DNA of 64,000 bases from Salegentibacter sp. R32 (GTDB lineage: Bacteria > Bacteroidota > Bacteroidia > Flavobacteriales > Flavobacteriaceae): assembly GCF_008692195.1 (NCBI RefSeq), contig NZ_RXOM01000018.1, positions 186,001-250,000 of the forward strand. The letters run 5' to 3'. The position numbers and the translations under genes are program-made. Positions within the stretch are counted from its first letter, which is position 1; every line of letters starts with the position of its first letter. The notes beneath the pieces were generated by a model that saw only the letters and a program-made list of their open reading frames with translations, did no database searches and had not been told where the DNA came from. This document shows positions 1-9,636 of the stretch, piece by piece.

Positions 1-128
1 GGAACAAAAACTCCGTCCATGATGTCTATATGAAACCAATCAGCATCACTTTCATTAACCATTTCAATATCGCGTTGAAGGTTAGCAAAATCTGCTGCTA
101 GAATAGAGGGGGCAATTAATTTTTCCAT
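1..128 (-). CDS. rpe: Ribulose-phosphate 3-epimerase, N-terminal part (cut by window edge)
   Basis: Only the first 42 or so codons lie in the window; the gene continues past base 1. The translation begins [17 protein letters not shown] and continues with [14 protein letters not shown], the first two strands of the TIM barrel of ribulose-5-phosphate 3-epimerase, including the metal-binding His-x-Asp of HIDIMDG. The enzyme interconverts ribulose-5-P and xylulose-5-P in the pentose phosphate pathway. The ATG at 128 lies shortly downstream of a TAnnTTTG box (150-157, minus strand). Identification is firm for so short a piece because both motifs are diagnostic. Confidence 0.9.
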   Translation of the reverse strand, partial: MEKLIAPSILAADFANLQRDIEMVNESDADWFHIDIMDGVFV

Positions 129-149
129 TTTTCTAATTTAATTGAGTTA

Positions 150-157
150 CAAAAATA
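150..157 (-). promoter_or_regulatory. Putative -7 box (TATTTTTG) of rpe
   Basis: The minus strand reads TATTTTTG, matching the Bacteroidota -7 consensus TAnnTTTG, 21 bases before the rpe start codon. No clear -33 TTTG is seen at the usual distance, and an 8-mer of this kind can occur by chance in AT-rich DNA. Confidence 0.4.
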
Positions 158-180
158 CTAAGAAATAATGGATTAAATTT

Positions 181-588
181 TTAATGATATTTTAGAAATT
201 GTTTGAGAACTTCTTCAGCAGCATTTCTTAGTTTTTCATCTAGAAATTTGAGTTGATCAAAAAAATGCTTTAAATTTTTATATTGAAAAACTTCATTGTC
301 GCAGATATAATCACTAACAAAAGTTTCAAAACAGGGTTGGGAGACTTCTTCTTCAAAAATTTTAATGATGCTATGATGTCGCTTATCTTCTTTGATTTTT
401 TTCCACAGGGGGTATAGATATTTTGATTTACCTTCTATGATTTGAAAAAAATTTCCATCCGAATATAGTAACAAACCATGAATATTTTGCTTGTTATTTG
501 TTGATTGGGTGAAGGATAGTAGTGATTGGATTTGAATGGGCGTTAATTCTAAATTACAATTACTCACGTAACATACAGTTAATCGCAT
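181..588 (-). CDS. BLUF-domain blue-light sensor protein (stand-alone)
   Basis: Small single-domain protein of 135 aa that matches the BLUF (sensor of blue light using FAD) fold. Counting from the ATG at 588, the flavin-contacting Tyr7, Asn31 and Gln49 (in FFQIIEG) have the same spacing as Tyr21/Asn45/Gln63 of AppA, and GLLLY follows the Asn as in the family. A TTG two codons upstream (594) is possible, but ATG puts the Tyr at its usual place. No output domain is attached; the last 40 or so residues form helical caps. It would act in the cytoplasm through a protein partner that cannot be named from the sequence. It stands alone between the rpoD terminator and rpe. Confidence 0.88.
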   Translation of the reverse strand: MRLTVCYVSNCNLELTPIQIQSLLSFTQSTNNKQNIHGLLLYSDGNFFQIIEGKSKYLYPLWKKIKEDKRHHSIIKIFEEEVSQPCFETFVSDYICDNEVFQYKNLKHFFDQLKFLDEKLRNAAEEVLKQFLKYH

Positions 589-660
589 TAGCAAGTTACT
601 TTTCGGTTAAAGTACAAAAAATACGATTACAAGTCTATTCTTTTTTGGGTTTGCGTATTA

Positions 661-693
661 AAAGCAAAAAACCCCGGTAATCAGCCGGGGTTT
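661..693 (-). terminator. Rho-independent terminator of rpoD
   Basis: A 9-bp perfect stem (AAACCCCGG / CCGGGGTTT, 669-677 with 685-693) with a 7-base loop. On the minus strand it is followed by a T-rich run, placing it 64 bases after the rpoD stop. Confidence 0.85.
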
Positions 694-756
694 CATTCAT
701 CAATCAAAAAACGAACAGTTATGAATTACTGTTTGTTATCACAAAGTTACGAAATT

Positions 757-1620
757 TTAACCTAAGTATGTTTTTAAAATTCGACTTCTAGAAGTATGTT
801 TTAATCTTCTAATGGCTTTTTCTTTAATTTGTCGTACTCTTTCTCTTGTTAAATCAAAAGTTTCTCCAATTTCTTCCAAGGTCATAGGGTGTTGGTCTCC
901 TAAACCAAAGTAAAGTCTTACTACATCTGCCTCTCTTGGAGTTAAGGTTTCTAGAGAACGCTCGATTTCGGTTTTTAAAGATTCATGAATTAAATCTTTG
1001 TCTGGGTTTGGAGACTCTCCTGAACGAACTACATCATATAGGTTAGAGTCTTCTCCTTCTACTAACGGAGCATCCATTGATAAATGACGTCCAGAATTCT
1101 TCATAGATTCTTTGACGTCGTTTACCGTCATATCTAATTCTTTAGCTATTTCTTCGGCACTTGGGGGTCTTTCATTAGCTTGTTCTAAAGCAGCAAAAGT
1201 TTTATTAATTTTATTGATAGAACCAATTTTATTAAGCGGTAAACGAACAATTCTCGATTGTTCTGCTAAAGCTTGTAAAATAGATTGTCTAATCCACCAA
1301 ACGGCATAAGAGATAAATTTAAAACCTCTTGTTTCGTCAAATCTTTTTGCAGCTTTTATTAAACCTAAATTCCCTTCATTGATAAGGTCTGGTAAGGTTA
1401 AACCTTGGTTTTGATACTGTTTTGCTACCGATACCACAAAACGCAAATTGGCATTAGTTAATTTTTCTAATGCTCTGTCGTCTCCGGCTTTAATGCGTTG
1501 TGCTAATTCTACTTCTTCTTCTGCGGTAATTAAATCTACTTTGCCAATTTCTTGTAAATACTTGTCTAGCGAAGCAGTTTCTCTATTGGTTACCTGCTTC
1601 GTGATTTTAAGTTGTCTCAT
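757..1620 (-). CDS. rpoD: Primary RNA polymerase sigma factor RpoD/SigA (Bacteroidota type)
   Basis: A 287-aa sigma-70 of the short form usual in Bacteroidota, lacking the large region 1.1 and non-conserved insert of E. coli RpoD. Region 1.2 ([16 protein letters not shown]), region 2 ([17 protein letters not shown], then [10 protein letters not shown] in 2.4), region 3 and the region 4.2 helix-turn-helix ([22 protein letters not shown]) are all present in order. This factor reads the TTTG/TAnnTTTG promoters seen elsewhere in the window. It appears monocistronic, with a strong terminator behind it and a 200-base gap to proA. Confidence 0.97.
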   Translation of the reverse strand: MRQLKITKQVTNRETASLDKYLQEIGKVDLITAEEEVELAQRIKAGDDRALEKLTNANLRFVVSVAKQYQNQGLTLPDLINEGNLGLIKAAKRFDETRGFKFISYAVWWIRQSILQALAEQSRIVRLPLNKIGSINKINKTFAALEQANERPPSAEEIAKELDMTVNDVKESMKNSGRHLSMDAPLVEGEDSNLYDVVRSGESPNPDKDLIHESLKTEIERSLETLTPREADVVRLYFGLGDQHPMTLEEIGETFDLTRERVRQIKEKAIRRLKHTSRSRILKTYLG

Positions 1621-1762
1621 TTACGATCTCCAGATTAAAATATGGGTTACATTTATTTATACGTAGGTTTTGATTTTTTTGTTACAAAACCTCTAAAATT
1701 TTTTAGTTGAAATTGAAACCAACTACTTGTCGGGAGAAAATGAGATGGATTACAAAGAAACT

Positions 1763-1800
1763 TAAAAAAAGCCTGTTTTGAACATTCAAACAGGCTTTTA
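1763..1800 (-). terminator. Rho-independent terminator after proA
   Basis: A 12-bp stem (AAAAGCCTGTTT / AAACAGGCTTTT, 1767-1778 with 1788-1799), followed on the minus strand by a T run. It ends the proCBA transcript 20 bases after the proA stop. Confidence 0.85.
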
Positions 1801-1819
1801 GGAAATCAAATACTTTAAA

Positions 1820-3019
1820 TTATACTCTGATGTGGCCATCACCATACACGTAATATTTATTAGTAACCAACTGCTTAAGGCCTAGCGGACCTCGGTGGTG
1901 TAATTTGTCTGTACTAATCGCAAGTTCTGCTCCAACTCCCATTTGGCCTCCGTCAGTAAATCGGGTAGAAGCGTTATGATAAACCGCAGCACTATCTATT
2001 TGCTCCATAAACTTGGAAGCTTTTTCTTTATCTTCGGTAATAATAGAAGCAGAGTGACCGCCTGAGTATTGATTTATTTTTTCAATAACTCCATCAATTC
2101 CATCGGCTTCAGCCAAAACAATCTTAAGAGCTAAAAATTCTTCATACCAAGTATCTTCATTTGGTATTTTTTCTTCATCGGTTAAAATTGTTCCAACCTT
2201 TTCATCTACCAAAATATTTACATTAGCATCTTTAAGAACTGTTTGGAGCTCTTTAAGCTTAGCTTCGTAATTAGGAATGTTCTTGTCAATTAATACTTTA
2301 TCTAGCGCATTACATCCGGAAATTTTATCGGTTTTCGCATTGATAATAACTTTTACCGCCTTTTCCCAATCAGCATCTTCTGCAACATATAGATAATTGT
2401 TACCTCTACCACTAATGAGGACAGCACATTTTGCGTTATCTTTTACAAACTGAATTAAACGCTCTCCACCACGAGGTACAATTAAATCTAATTGAACGGG
2501 TGGATTTTGTAAAAATTCCCTCGTTTCTGTTCTATCAGTAAACATTAATTTAATCCAATCTTTAGAAAGACCATTTTCTTCTAAAGCTTCGTGCCAACAT
2601 TTTTCAAGGATTATGTTACTGTTTTTGGCTTCTTTACCTCCTTTAAGGTAAATTTTATTGTTGGCTTTAAAAGCAAGAACGGCTGCTTCAATCGTAACAT
2701 CTGGTCGGGACTCATAAATAATCATAATTGTCCCGAAAGGAGCGGTTTTATTTACAATGTTAAGACCGCTATCTAATGTTCGGTTTGAGATTTCTTGTCC
2801 AACCGGATCGTCTTGTTCTTTTACTTCTTTTATTGCTTGAATCATTCCATCGACTTTAGCTTCATTTACCACCAATCGGTCGTAAAGGGCTTGATCGTCT
2901 CTATCAAATGCTTCAAGGTCTTTTTTGTTTTCAGCGATAATGTTTGAACGTTCTCTATCGATAATCTTCATCATCGAGTCCAAAACTTTATCTTTTATAG
3001 TTGAATCTAATAATTCCAT
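1820..3019 (-). CDS. proA: Gamma-glutamyl phosphate reductase
   Basis: 399-aa aldehyde-dehydrogenase-fold enzyme that reduces glutamyl-5-phosphate to glutamate semialdehyde with NADPH, the second step of proline synthesis. Family hallmarks are APFGTIMIIYESRPDVT near residues 94-110, the catalytic-Cys segment KTDKISGCNALDKVL, and a C-terminal RFTDGGQMGVGAELAIST with HHRGPLGL. It is the last gene of proC-proB-proA, 28 bases behind proB, and ends at a terminator. Length is usual for the family. Confidence 0.96.
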   Translation of the reverse strand: MELLDSTIKDKVLDSMMKIIDRERSNIIAENKKDLEAFDRDDQALYDRLVVNEAKVDGMIQAIKEVKEQDDPVGQEISNRTLDSGLNIVNKTAPFGTIMIIYESRPDVTIEAAVLAFKANNKIYLKGGKEAKNSNIILEKCWHEALEENGLSKDWIKLMFTDRTETREFLQNPPVQLDLIVPRGGERLIQFVKDNAKCAVLISGRGNNYLYVAEDADWEKAVKVIINAKTDKISGCNALDKVLIDKNIPNYEAKLKELQTVLKDANVNILVDEKVGTILTDEEKIPNEDTWYEEFLALKIVLAEADGIDGVIEKINQYSGGHSASIITEDKEKASKFMEQIDSAAVYHNASTRFTDGGQMGVGAELAISTDKLHHRGPLGLKQLVTNKYYVYGDGHIRV

Positions 3020-3047
3020 GTGTTGGTTTTTAAGGTTTAAAATTTAC

Positions 3048-3824
3048 TTATGCGGTAAACTTTGTACCTACATCTTTTCCGTCTATAATATCTACAATTA
3101 CATTGTGTCGTTTACCATTTGCGATGTAGGTTGGTATGTCTTTATTAGCTGTTCCTTTGGCAATTTTTAATTTAGAGCCCATTCCGCCGCGGCCTTCACC
3201 TTCACCTTTATCTGAAGATTGAACATATTTTTCAACATTCTCATCAACTTTTACTTCATTCAGTTTTTCAGAATTTTCATCTTCTGGGTGACCGGTGTAG
3301 AATCCTTCAATATCGGTAAGGATAATTAGCTTATCGGCATTAATCAATTCGGCAACTAAACTTGCTAATTCATCATTATCAGAGAACATAGACATGGTTA
3401 GTGAAACAGCATCATCTTCATTAGCAATTGGGATAATCCCTTCTGCCAATAAACCTTCGTAGCAATTAATCATGTTTTCTCTGTGCTTACCTGGGTCGAA
3501 GTCTCTTTTAGTAGCTAATACTTGTGCGCAACGCATTCCGTAGTCGTGAAAAATGCTGTAGTAATGTCTCATCATTCTTGGTTGTCCTACGGCTGAAAAG
3601 ACTTGTCTTCTTATCGATTTGTCTTGAATTTTACATCCGCCAAGTATTTCTTGCCCTGCGATGGAAGAACCGGAAGAAACCAATACCGTCATAATATCTC
3701 TTTCATATAATTCGGCTATTTGTCTAACAAGTTCTTTTAAAACAGGTCCTAAAATTCGGTTGTCTTTGTTGGTCATTACGTTTGTTCCAACTTTAATTAC
3801 AACTCTTTGTGTATCCTCGTCCAT
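3048..3824 (-). CDS. proB: Glutamate 5-kinase (short form, no PUA domain)
   Basis: 258-aa amino-acid-kinase-fold protein that phosphorylates glutamate in the first step of proline synthesis. It starts with RVVIKVGTNVMT (phosphate-binding loop), has VLVSSGSSIAGQEI, the ANEDDAVS substrate segment and LIILTDIEGFYTG, and a GEGRGGMGSKLKIAK nucleotide loop. E. coli ProB has about 367 aa with a C-terminal PUA domain; that domain is absent here. The gene lies 21 bases behind proC and 28 before proA, so the three are an operon. Feedback control by proline cannot be judged from the sequence. Confidence 0.94.
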   Translation of the reverse strand: MDEDTQRVVIKVGTNVMTNKDNRILGPVLKELVRQIAELYERDIMTVLVSSGSSIAGQEILGGCKIQDKSIRRQVFSAVGQPRMMRHYYSIFHDYGMRCAQVLATKRDFDPGKHRENMINCYEGLLAEGIIPIANEDDAVSLTMSMFSDNDELASLVAELINADKLIILTDIEGFYTGHPEDENSEKLNEVKVDENVEKYVQSSDKGEGEGRGGMGSKLKIAKGTANKDIPTYIANGKRHNVIVDIIDGKDVGTKFTA

Positions 3825-3845
3825 AATTGGTTTATAATGAATAAA

Positions 3846-4649
3846 TTATTTTTCTCCTAATTCAACAGCTCTGTTAAATGCTGCGTAAGCTGCTTCTTTA
3901 ATAAGGTCTTTCACATTATTATCATCCATTGAGTCTAATGCAGCTCTGGTAGTTCCTCCTTTAGAAGCTACACGGTTCATCCAAGTTTGTGGTGATAAAT
4001 CGTTTCTATTGAAAAGTTCTACGGCTCCTTCAAAAGTGTTGCTGACCAAGACTTTTGAATCGTAATCTGAAAAGCCCATTTTCTTGGCGGCTTCCAGCAT
4101 AGAATTCATAAAATAGAATACGTAGGCCGGTCCACTTCCAGAAATACCGGTGGAAGCATCTATAAATTGTTGTGTGTCTACGTGAATCGATTCCCCCGTA
4201 GTGTCTAATAGATTTCTAATCGCTAATAATTCTACCCGAGAAACTTTATCAGACTCAGTATAAGAGGTAACTCCTTTTCCTACTTGTGCAGGTAAGTTAG
4301 GCATGGTTCTTACTACTTTTGCAGCACCTAACCTATCTTGAATAGATTCAATGGTAACCCCGGCCATTAACGATATAAATATTTGACTGTCGTTAATCAT
4401 CGGCTTCATTTCAGTAAAAAGCTCATCTGTATGATAAGGTTTTACTGCAATGAAAACTAAGTCTGCTTTGGGTAAGCAATCTTCTAATTTATCGTAAACA
4501 TCAAAATGTGAAACTTCTTTGAGAGATAAGATTTTTTCTGGATCAGTATCATATATTTTTAGGTTTTTCTCACCAAGAAGGGTAGATTTTACCATTCCTT
4601 CTGCGTAAGTTAACCCCATATTTCCTGCTCCAATTACTAATACTTTCAT
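3846..4649 (-). CDS. proC: Pyrroline-5-carboxylate reductase
   Basis: 267-aa NAD(P)H enzyme for the last step of proline synthesis. An N-terminal Rossmann motif (VLVIGAGNMGLTYAEGM) is followed by VFIAVKPYH, VRTMPNLPAQVGKGVT and the C-terminal dimerisation segment TGISGSGPAYVFYFMN with VASKGGTTRAAL. It is the first gene of proCBA. A separate catabolic gene, pruA, is at 22.6-24.2 kb, so the organism can both make proline and oxidise its pyrroline carboxylate product. Confidence 0.96.
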   Translation of the reverse strand: MKVLVIGAGNMGLTYAEGMVKSTLLGEKNLKIYDTDPEKILSLKEVSHFDVYDKLEDCLPKADLVFIAVKPYHTDELFTEMKPMINDSQIFISLMAGVTIESIQDRLGAAKVVRTMPNLPAQVGKGVTSYTESDKVSRVELLAIRNLLDTTGESIHVDTQQFIDASTGISGSGPAYVFYFMNSMLEAAKKMGFSDYDSKVLVSNTFEGAVELFNRNDLSPQTWMNRVASKGGTTRAALDSMDDNNVKDLIKEAAYAAFNRAVELGEK

Positions 4650-4892
4650 CTTTTATATTTGTTGGTTTTATTTATTTGCTTATAAAGGTGCAAGCACTAT
4701 GCAGATGTCCCGTTTATATTGGGAAATTTACAAGCGACCACAAATTAGTAATTAACAAGTGTATTAGTTAATACTTTGACATTTTTTTAATAAAATAATT
4801 TGAATTATCTGAAATGATGATAATTATTTAATTTTTTAGTAACTGCCAAAGCGTCGAAAGGTGTAAGTATGTCAGTTAAAGAAATCTTAAAA
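4650..4892. other. AT-rich gap upstream of proC
   Basis: No gene is visible in this stretch. It must carry the proCBA promoter, but I see no clean TTTG/TAnnTTTG pair on the minus strand. The right end borders the pnp terminator. Confidence 0.6.
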
Positions 4893-4927
4893 TAAAAAAG
4901 CTCCAAGGAATTTCTCAGAGCTTTTTC
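4893..4927 (-). terminator. Rho-independent terminator of pnp
   Basis: AAAAAGCTC / GAGCTTTTT stem (4895-4903 with 4918-4926), followed on the minus strand by a T-rich run, 23 bases after the pnp stop. Confidence 0.8.
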
Positions 4928-4949
4928 AATTTATAAAATCGAACAATTA

Positions 4950-7097
4950 CTAATTGTTGTCCTTTCCTTTATTTTCTCTTGGTGGTCTAGGAAGAAGAGC
5001 CTTTCTAGAAACTTTTTCTTTTCTAGTTTTAGGGTCAACTCCAAAGTATTTTACATCAATAATATCGCCCATGTTTACCACATCGGTTACATTATTGGTG
5101 CGTTCCCAAGCAAGTTCGGAAATGTGTAATAAAACTTCATTTCCTGGAGCCTCCATATATTCAACCACAGCACCAAAATCTAAAATCTTGATTACTTTTA
5201 CTTCATAAACGCTTCCTTTTTCAGGTTTAAAAGTAATTGCTTTAATTTTAGCAAGAACTTTTTCAATACCTTCTTGATTGGTTCCTAAAATTTCAACAAT
5301 TCCTTCTTCTGTTTCCGGGTCTTCGTTAATAACGATTTCTGTTTCTGTTACTTTTTGAAGTTCCTGAATTGTTTTTCCACCAGGACCAATTAAAGCGCCA
5401 ATAAATTCTCCAGGAATTCTTCTGGTGATAATTTTAGGGGCGTGAGCTTTTACTTGTTCACTTGGACCAGCAATCGTATCGGTTAATTTAGAAAGAATAT
5501 GTAATCTTCCTTCTCTTGCTTGCTTTAAGGCATTGGTAAGGATTTCGTAAGAAAGTCCTTTAATTTTAATGTCCATTTGGCAAGCAGTGATACCGTTTTC
5601 TGTTCCGGTTACTTTAAAGTCCATATCTCCTAAGGCATCTTCATCTCCTAAAATATCAGAAAGAACTGCGTAGTCATCTCCTTTAGAGATAAGTCCCATG
5701 GCAATTCCTGAAACCGGTTTTTTAAGTTGAATACCGGCATCCATCAACGCCATAGTACCTGCACAAACAGTCGCCATAGAAGAAGAACCGTTGGATTCTA
5801 ATACTTCTGAAACGACACGTACAGTATAAGGACAATCTGAAGGAATCATTTTCTTTAATGCTCGCTGAGCTAAATTTCCATGTCCAATCTCTCTTCTAGA
5901 AGTTCCTCTAATTGGGTAAGCTTCTCCGGTAGAGAAAGGGGGGAAGTTATAGTGTAAATAGAATTTTTCTTCGCCTTGTTGTGTGGGAAGGTCAATTACA
6001 TTTGCTTCTCTTGATGTACCTAGAGTGGTAGTAGCCAATGCCTGTGTTTCCCCTCTGGTGAAAACAGAAGAACCGTGAGCAGATGGTAAGTAATCTACTT
6101 CACACCAAATAGGTCTCACCTCGTCTGTTTTTCTACCATCTAATCTAATGCCTTCTTTTAAGGTTAGGTCTCTAACAGCTTCTTTATGTGCACTGGCGAA
6201 GTATTTAGAAATAAGTCCTTCTTTTTCTTCTAGTTCTTCTTCAGAATACTTAGCTAATACTTTCTCTTTTAATTCAGAAAAAGCCTCGCTACGTTCTTTT
6301 TTGCCTAGTCCTTTTTTGGCGATGTCATAAGCTTCTTGATAAGCAGCATCAAAAACTTCTTTTTCTAAAGCTTCATCGTTTTCTGCAACTTCGTAATCTC
6401 TCTTTTCTTTTAAGCCAATTTGTTCAGCCAACTTGCGTTGAGCAACACATTGCTTTTTGATAGCTTCGTGAGCAAATTTGATAGCTTCTGCCATTTCTTC
6501 TTCAGAAACTTCATCCATTTCACCTTCAACCATCGCAACGCTGTCTTCAGAAGCACCTACCATTAAATCGATATCGGCATCTTCTACTTGAGAAAGGCTT
6601 GGGTTAATGATGAATTCACCATTTACTCTAGCTACTCTTGCTTCAGAAATAGGATATTCAAAAGGAATATCTGATAGTTGAATAGCTGCTGAAGCGGCCA
6701 ATCCTGCTAATGCGTCGGGCATTACTTCATCATCGTGAGACATCAGCTGAATCATCACCTGTGTCTCAAACTTATAATCTTTAGGGAAAAGCGGTCTTAA
6801 CACACGGTCAACTAGACGCATGGTTAAAATCTCTTCGTTACTTGGTCTGGCTTCTCTTTTAAAGAAACCTCCTGGAAATCTTCCTGCTGCAGCAAATTTT
6901 TCTCTGTAATCTACTGTTAACGGGAAAAAATCCATGGTAGTTGGTTTGTAAGAAGAAACTACTGTACAAAGTAGCATGGCGTTGCCCATTCTTACTACAA
7001 CAGAACCGTGAGCCTGTTTTGCTAATTTTCCGGTTTCGAGGGAGATTTCTCTTCCATCTCCTAAATCGATAACCTCTTTAAATGTTTGTGGAATCAT
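4950..7097 (-). CDS. pnp: Polyribonucleotide nucleotidyltransferase (PNPase)
   Basis: 715-aa phosphorolytic 3'-5' exoribonuclease that acts in mRNA decay and RNA quality control. Order: first RNase PH domain ([32 protein letters not shown]), helical linker, second RNase PH domain ([45 protein letters not shown]), KH domain (IIGxxGG-like [15 protein letters not shown]), and S1 domain ([20 protein letters not shown]). The open frame reaches 7121, but the ATG at 7097 gives the normal N-terminus; the eight extra residues look spurious. It lies behind rpsO, as in many bacteria. Confidence 0.96.
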   Translation of the reverse strand: MIPQTFKEVIDLGDGREISLETGKLAKQAHGSVVVRMGNAMLLCTVVSSYKPTTMDFFPLTVDYREKFAAAGRFPGGFFKREARPSNEEILTMRLVDRVLRPLFPKDYKFETQVMIQLMSHDDEVMPDALAGLAASAAIQLSDIPFEYPISEARVARVNGEFIINPSLSQVEDADIDLMVGASEDSVAMVEGEMDEVSEEEMAEAIKFAHEAIKKQCVAQRKLAEQIGLKEKRDYEVAENDEALEKEVFDAAYQEAYDIAKKGLGKKERSEAFSELKEKVLAKYSEEELEEKEGLISKYFASAHKEAVRDLTLKEGIRLDGRKTDEVRPIWCEVDYLPSAHGSSVFTRGETQALATTTLGTSREANVIDLPTQQGEEKFYLHYNFPPFSTGEAYPIRGTSRREIGHGNLAQRALKKMIPSDCPYTVRVVSEVLESNGSSSMATVCAGTMALMDAGIQLKKPVSGIAMGLISKGDDYAVLSDILGDEDALGDMDFKVTGTENGITACQMDIKIKGLSYEILTNALKQAREGRLHILSKLTDTIAGPSEQVKAHAPKIITRRIPGEFIGALIGPGGKTIQELQKVTETEIVINEDPETEEGIVEILGTNQEGIEKVLAKIKAITFKPEKGSVYEVKVIKILDFGAVVEYMEAPGNEVLLHISELAWERTNNVTDVVNMGDIIDVKYFGVDPKTRKEKVSRKALLPRPPRENKGKDNN

Positions 7098-7127
7098 AAT
7101 TTTTAATGTCTTATTAAACAAAGGTCT

Positions 7128-7205
7128 CCGTCTTACCGGACGGTCAGGGTTGTGTTGTTGTGTAGTGAGTTGACCAATGAAAAACTGCCCAATTATTGTC
7201 TGGGC
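7128..7205 (-). promoter_or_regulatory. pnp leader with two short hairpins
   Basis: Between the rpsO terminator and pnp are two inverted repeats: CCGTC/GACGG (7128-7132 with 7139-7143) and GCCCA/TGGGC (7187-7191 with 7201-7205). In enterobacteria the pnp leader is folded, cut by RNase III and used for autocontrol; whether the same happens here is inference. Confidence 0.35.
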
Positions 7206-7220
7206 GACAATTTATACTAT

Positions 7221-7248
7221 AAAAAAAGGGGCGTAAAAAAGCCCCCTT
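7221..7248 (-). terminator. Rho-independent terminator of rpsO
   Basis: AAGGGG/CCCCTT stem (7226-7231 with 7243-7248), slightly bulged next to the loop, with seven Ts following on the minus strand. It lies just after the rpsO stop and may be leaky, since pnp follows. Confidence 0.75.
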
Positions 7249-7254
7249 CAATGT

Positions 7255-7524
7255 TTATTTTCTTAAACCTAATTCCTTAACGATTTCACGATATCTCATA
7301 ATATCTTTTTTCTTTAAGTAATCTAGTAAGCTTCTTCTTTTACCTACCAGCGATACTAGAGAACGCTCTGAGTTAAAGTCTTTTTGGTTACTTTTTAAGT
7401 GGTCTGAAATATGAGCAATTCTTTTAGTGAATAACGCAATTTGACCTTCTGTTGAGCCGGTATCGTTTTTACCTTTACCGTGCTTTTCAAACAATTGTTC
7501 TTTTTCTTCTTTTGTTAGATACAT
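7255..7524 (-). CDS. rpsO: 30S ribosomal protein S15
   Basis: 89-aa protein of standard length. It carries the S15 signature helices: DTGSTEGQIALFTKRIAHIS, then SLVSLVGKRRSLLDYLKKKD. It binds 16S rRNA helices 20-22 and nucleates the platform of the small subunit. It is followed by a terminator and pnp in the common rpsO-pnp order. Confidence 0.97.
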   Translation of the reverse strand: MYLTKEEKEQLFEKHGKGKNDTGSTEGQIALFTKRIAHISDHLKSNQKDFNSERSLVSLVGKRRSLLDYLKKKDIMRYREIVKELGLRK

Positions 7525-7627
7525 TCCAATATTATTTCAATGATTATTATGTACCGATAGTTTTTCTATCGAGCGGCAAAGATACATTTATTATTAAATA
7601 ATCAATTAGATTAATAAAAATTCTTTT

Positions 7628-8485
7628 TTAAGCTCTAACCGGTTGATTTAGAATTAAGTCTAAATACAGGTTAATTTTGTTTTTTAGTTCTTTACGTTGG
7701 GTGATAAAATCTAAAAATCCGTGTTCTAATAAAAACTCAGAACGTTGAAAGCCTTCTGGTAAATCTTTTCCCGTTGTATCTCTTACGACACGTGGTCCTG
7801 CAAAACCAATTAGGGCGCCCGGCTCAGAAATATTAATGTCACCTAACATAGCGAACGAAGCAGTGGTTCCTCCGGTAGTAGGGTCTGTGCATAACGAAAT
7901 ATAAGGAATTTGTGCTTCTGCTAACTGTGCTAATTTTACCGAGGTTTTTGCCATCTGCATTAACGAGTAAACAGCTTCTTGCATTCTTGCTCCTCCTGAT
8001 TTTGAAATAATCATTAATGGGGTTTTGTTTTTAATGCAATAATCGGCAGCCCGTGCAATTTTTTCTCCAACCACGGAACCCATCGAGCCACCCACAAACC
8101 TAAAATCCATACAAACTACGGCTAAATCTTTTCCTTTAGATTTTCCCACAGCTGTTCTGATGGCATCTTTTAAACCGGTTTTTTCTTGAGCGTCCTTTAA
8201 ACGATCGGGGTACTTTTTGGTATCCTCAAATTTTAAAGGATCTTTTGCCGTTAAGTTTTTATCTAATTCTTTATATTCCTTATCATCAAAAAGAATTTCA
8301 AAATACTCTTTACTTCCTATACGGACGTGATAACCGTCTTCTGGACTTACATAGAAATTCTTTTCTAATTGTTCAGCATCGACAATTTTTCCCGTAGGCG
8401 ATTTGTACCACAATCCTTTAGGGACGTCTTTCTTGTCTTCGGTTGCCGTTTGGATTCCTTTTTTTGTTCTTCTAAACCAAGCCAT
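7628..8485 (-). CDS. accD: Acetyl-CoA carboxylase carboxyltransferase subunit beta, lacking zinc-ribbon cysteines
   Basis: 285-aa crotonase-fold subunit that, with AccA, transfers the carboxyl group from biotin to acetyl-CoA to form malonyl-CoA for fatty-acid synthesis. The core is typical ([55 protein letters not shown]). The N-terminal segment aligns with the Cys4 zinc ribbon of E. coli AccD around GLWYK (residue 24 on), but the four Cys positions hold Ser29, Thr31/Gly32, Ser47 and Asp50. So the zinc site is gone although the segment is kept. It is 33 bases behind fbaA and probably co-transcribed with it. Confidence 0.95.
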   Translation of the reverse strand: MAWFRRTKKGIQTATEDKKDVPKGLWYKSPTGKIVDAEQLEKNFYVSPEDGYHVRIGSKEYFEILFDDKEYKELDKNLTAKDPLKFEDTKKYPDRLKDAQEKTGLKDAIRTAVGKSKGKDLAVVCMDFRFVGGSMGSVVGEKIARAADYCIKNKTPLMIISKSGGARMQEAVYSLMQMAKTSVKLAQLAEAQIPYISLCTDPTTGGTTASFAMLGDINISEPGALIGFAGPRVVRDTTGKDLPEGFQRSEFLLEHGFLDFITQRKELKNKINLYLDLILNQPVRA

Positions 8486-8517
8486 ATTGTTTGAGTTATA
8501 GGGTGGGGATTCTGGTT

Positions 8518-9585
8518 TTAAAGAGAGTTTACGTTATTTAAATGTTCAAAAGCTAATTTCAATCTGTTTTTAAACGTAGTTTCTCCTTCTCTTAACCATT
8601 TTCTTGGGTCGTAATACTTTTTGTTAGGAACATCTTCTCCTTCAGGATTTCCAATTTGTGTAGCAAGATAGTCTTCGTGTTTTTTCATATAGTCACGAAC
8701 TCCTTCAGCAAAAGCATATTGTAAATCGGTATCGATATTCATTTTAATAACTCCGTAACCAATTGCTTCTCTAATTTCTTCAACAGTAGAGCCACTTCCT
8801 CCGTGGAAAACAAAATCGATATGATTTTTTTCTACATTATACTTTTCTGTGATGTATTCCTGAGAATTTTTAAGAATTTTTGGAGTTAGTTTTACGTTTC
8901 CTGGTTTGTAAACTCCATGAACGTTACCAAAAGCAGCAGCGATAGTAAATTGATCGCTTACTTTACTTAATTCTTCATAAGCATAAGCTACTTCTTCGGG
9001 TTGAGTATAAAGTTTAGAGGAATCTACATCTGTATTATCTACACCATCTTCTTCACCTCCGGTGATTCCCAATTCAATTTCGAGCGTCATTCCCATTTTG
9101 CTCATGCGCTCTAGGTATTTTTTACAGATTTCGATGTTTTCTTCAAGCGATTCTTCACTTAAATCAATCATATGAGAGCTGTATAATGGTTTGCCGTGTT
9201 CTTCATAATATTTTTCTCCGGCATCTAATAAACCGTCAATCCAAGGTAATAGTTTTTTAGCGCAGTGGTCAGTATGTAAAATTACCGTTGCCCCGTAAGC
9301 TTCAGCTAAATCGTGCACGTGTTTTGCTCCGGCAACTCCTCCTAAAATGGCTGCTTGCTGGTTTTCGTTAGAAAGACCTTTACCAGCGTTAAAAATTGAA
9401 CCTCCGTTAGAAAATTGAAGGATAACAGGTGAGTTTAATTCGGCAGCAGTTTCCATTACCGCATTGATAGTGTTAGAACCTACTACGTTTACTGCTGGAA
9501 GTGCGTAACCATTCTCTTTGGCATGTTTGAAAATTTCTTGAACTTCTTTTCCGGTAGCAACACCAGGCTTGATATTATGACTCAT
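8518..9585 (-). CDS. fbaA: Class II fructose-bisphosphate aldolase
   Basis: 355-aa zinc enzyme that cleaves fructose-1,6-bisphosphate in glycolysis and makes it in gluconeogenesis. The length and the N-terminus ([27 protein letters not shown]) fit the class IIA type. Metal ligands and active site are visible as [13 protein letters not shown], the glycine-rich [15 protein letters not shown], and FHGGSGST. It is upstream of accD on the same strand. A TAATTTTG box is present 29 bases before the ATG. Confidence 0.96.
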   Translation of the reverse strand: MSHNIKPGVATGKEVQEIFKHAKENGYALPAVNVVGSNTINAVMETAAELNSPVILQFSNGGSIFNAGKGLSNENQQAAILGGVAGAKHVHDLAEAYGATVILHTDHCAKKLLPWIDGLLDAGEKYYEEHGKPLYSSHMIDLSEESLEENIEICKKYLERMSKMGMTLEIELGITGGEEDGVDNTDVDSSKLYTQPEEVAYAYEELSKVSDQFTIAAAFGNVHGVYKPGNVKLTPKILKNSQEYITEKYNVEKNHIDFVFHGGSGSTVEEIREAIGYGVIKMNIDTDLQYAFAEGVRDYMKKHEDYLATQIGNPEGEDVPNKKYYDPRKWLREGETTFKNRLKLAFEHLNNVNSL

Positions 9586-9613
9586 GGATTAGTTTTTTTA
9601 ATTAAACGATTTA

Positions 9614-9621
9614 CAAAATTA
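9614..9621 (-). promoter_or_regulatory. Putative -7 box (TAATTTTG) of fbaA
   Basis: Minus-strand TAATTTTG matches TAnnTTTG, 28 bases before the fbaA start. No good -33 element is visible, so the call is tentative. Confidence 0.4.
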
Positions 9622-9636
9622 ATAAAATAAAATGGG

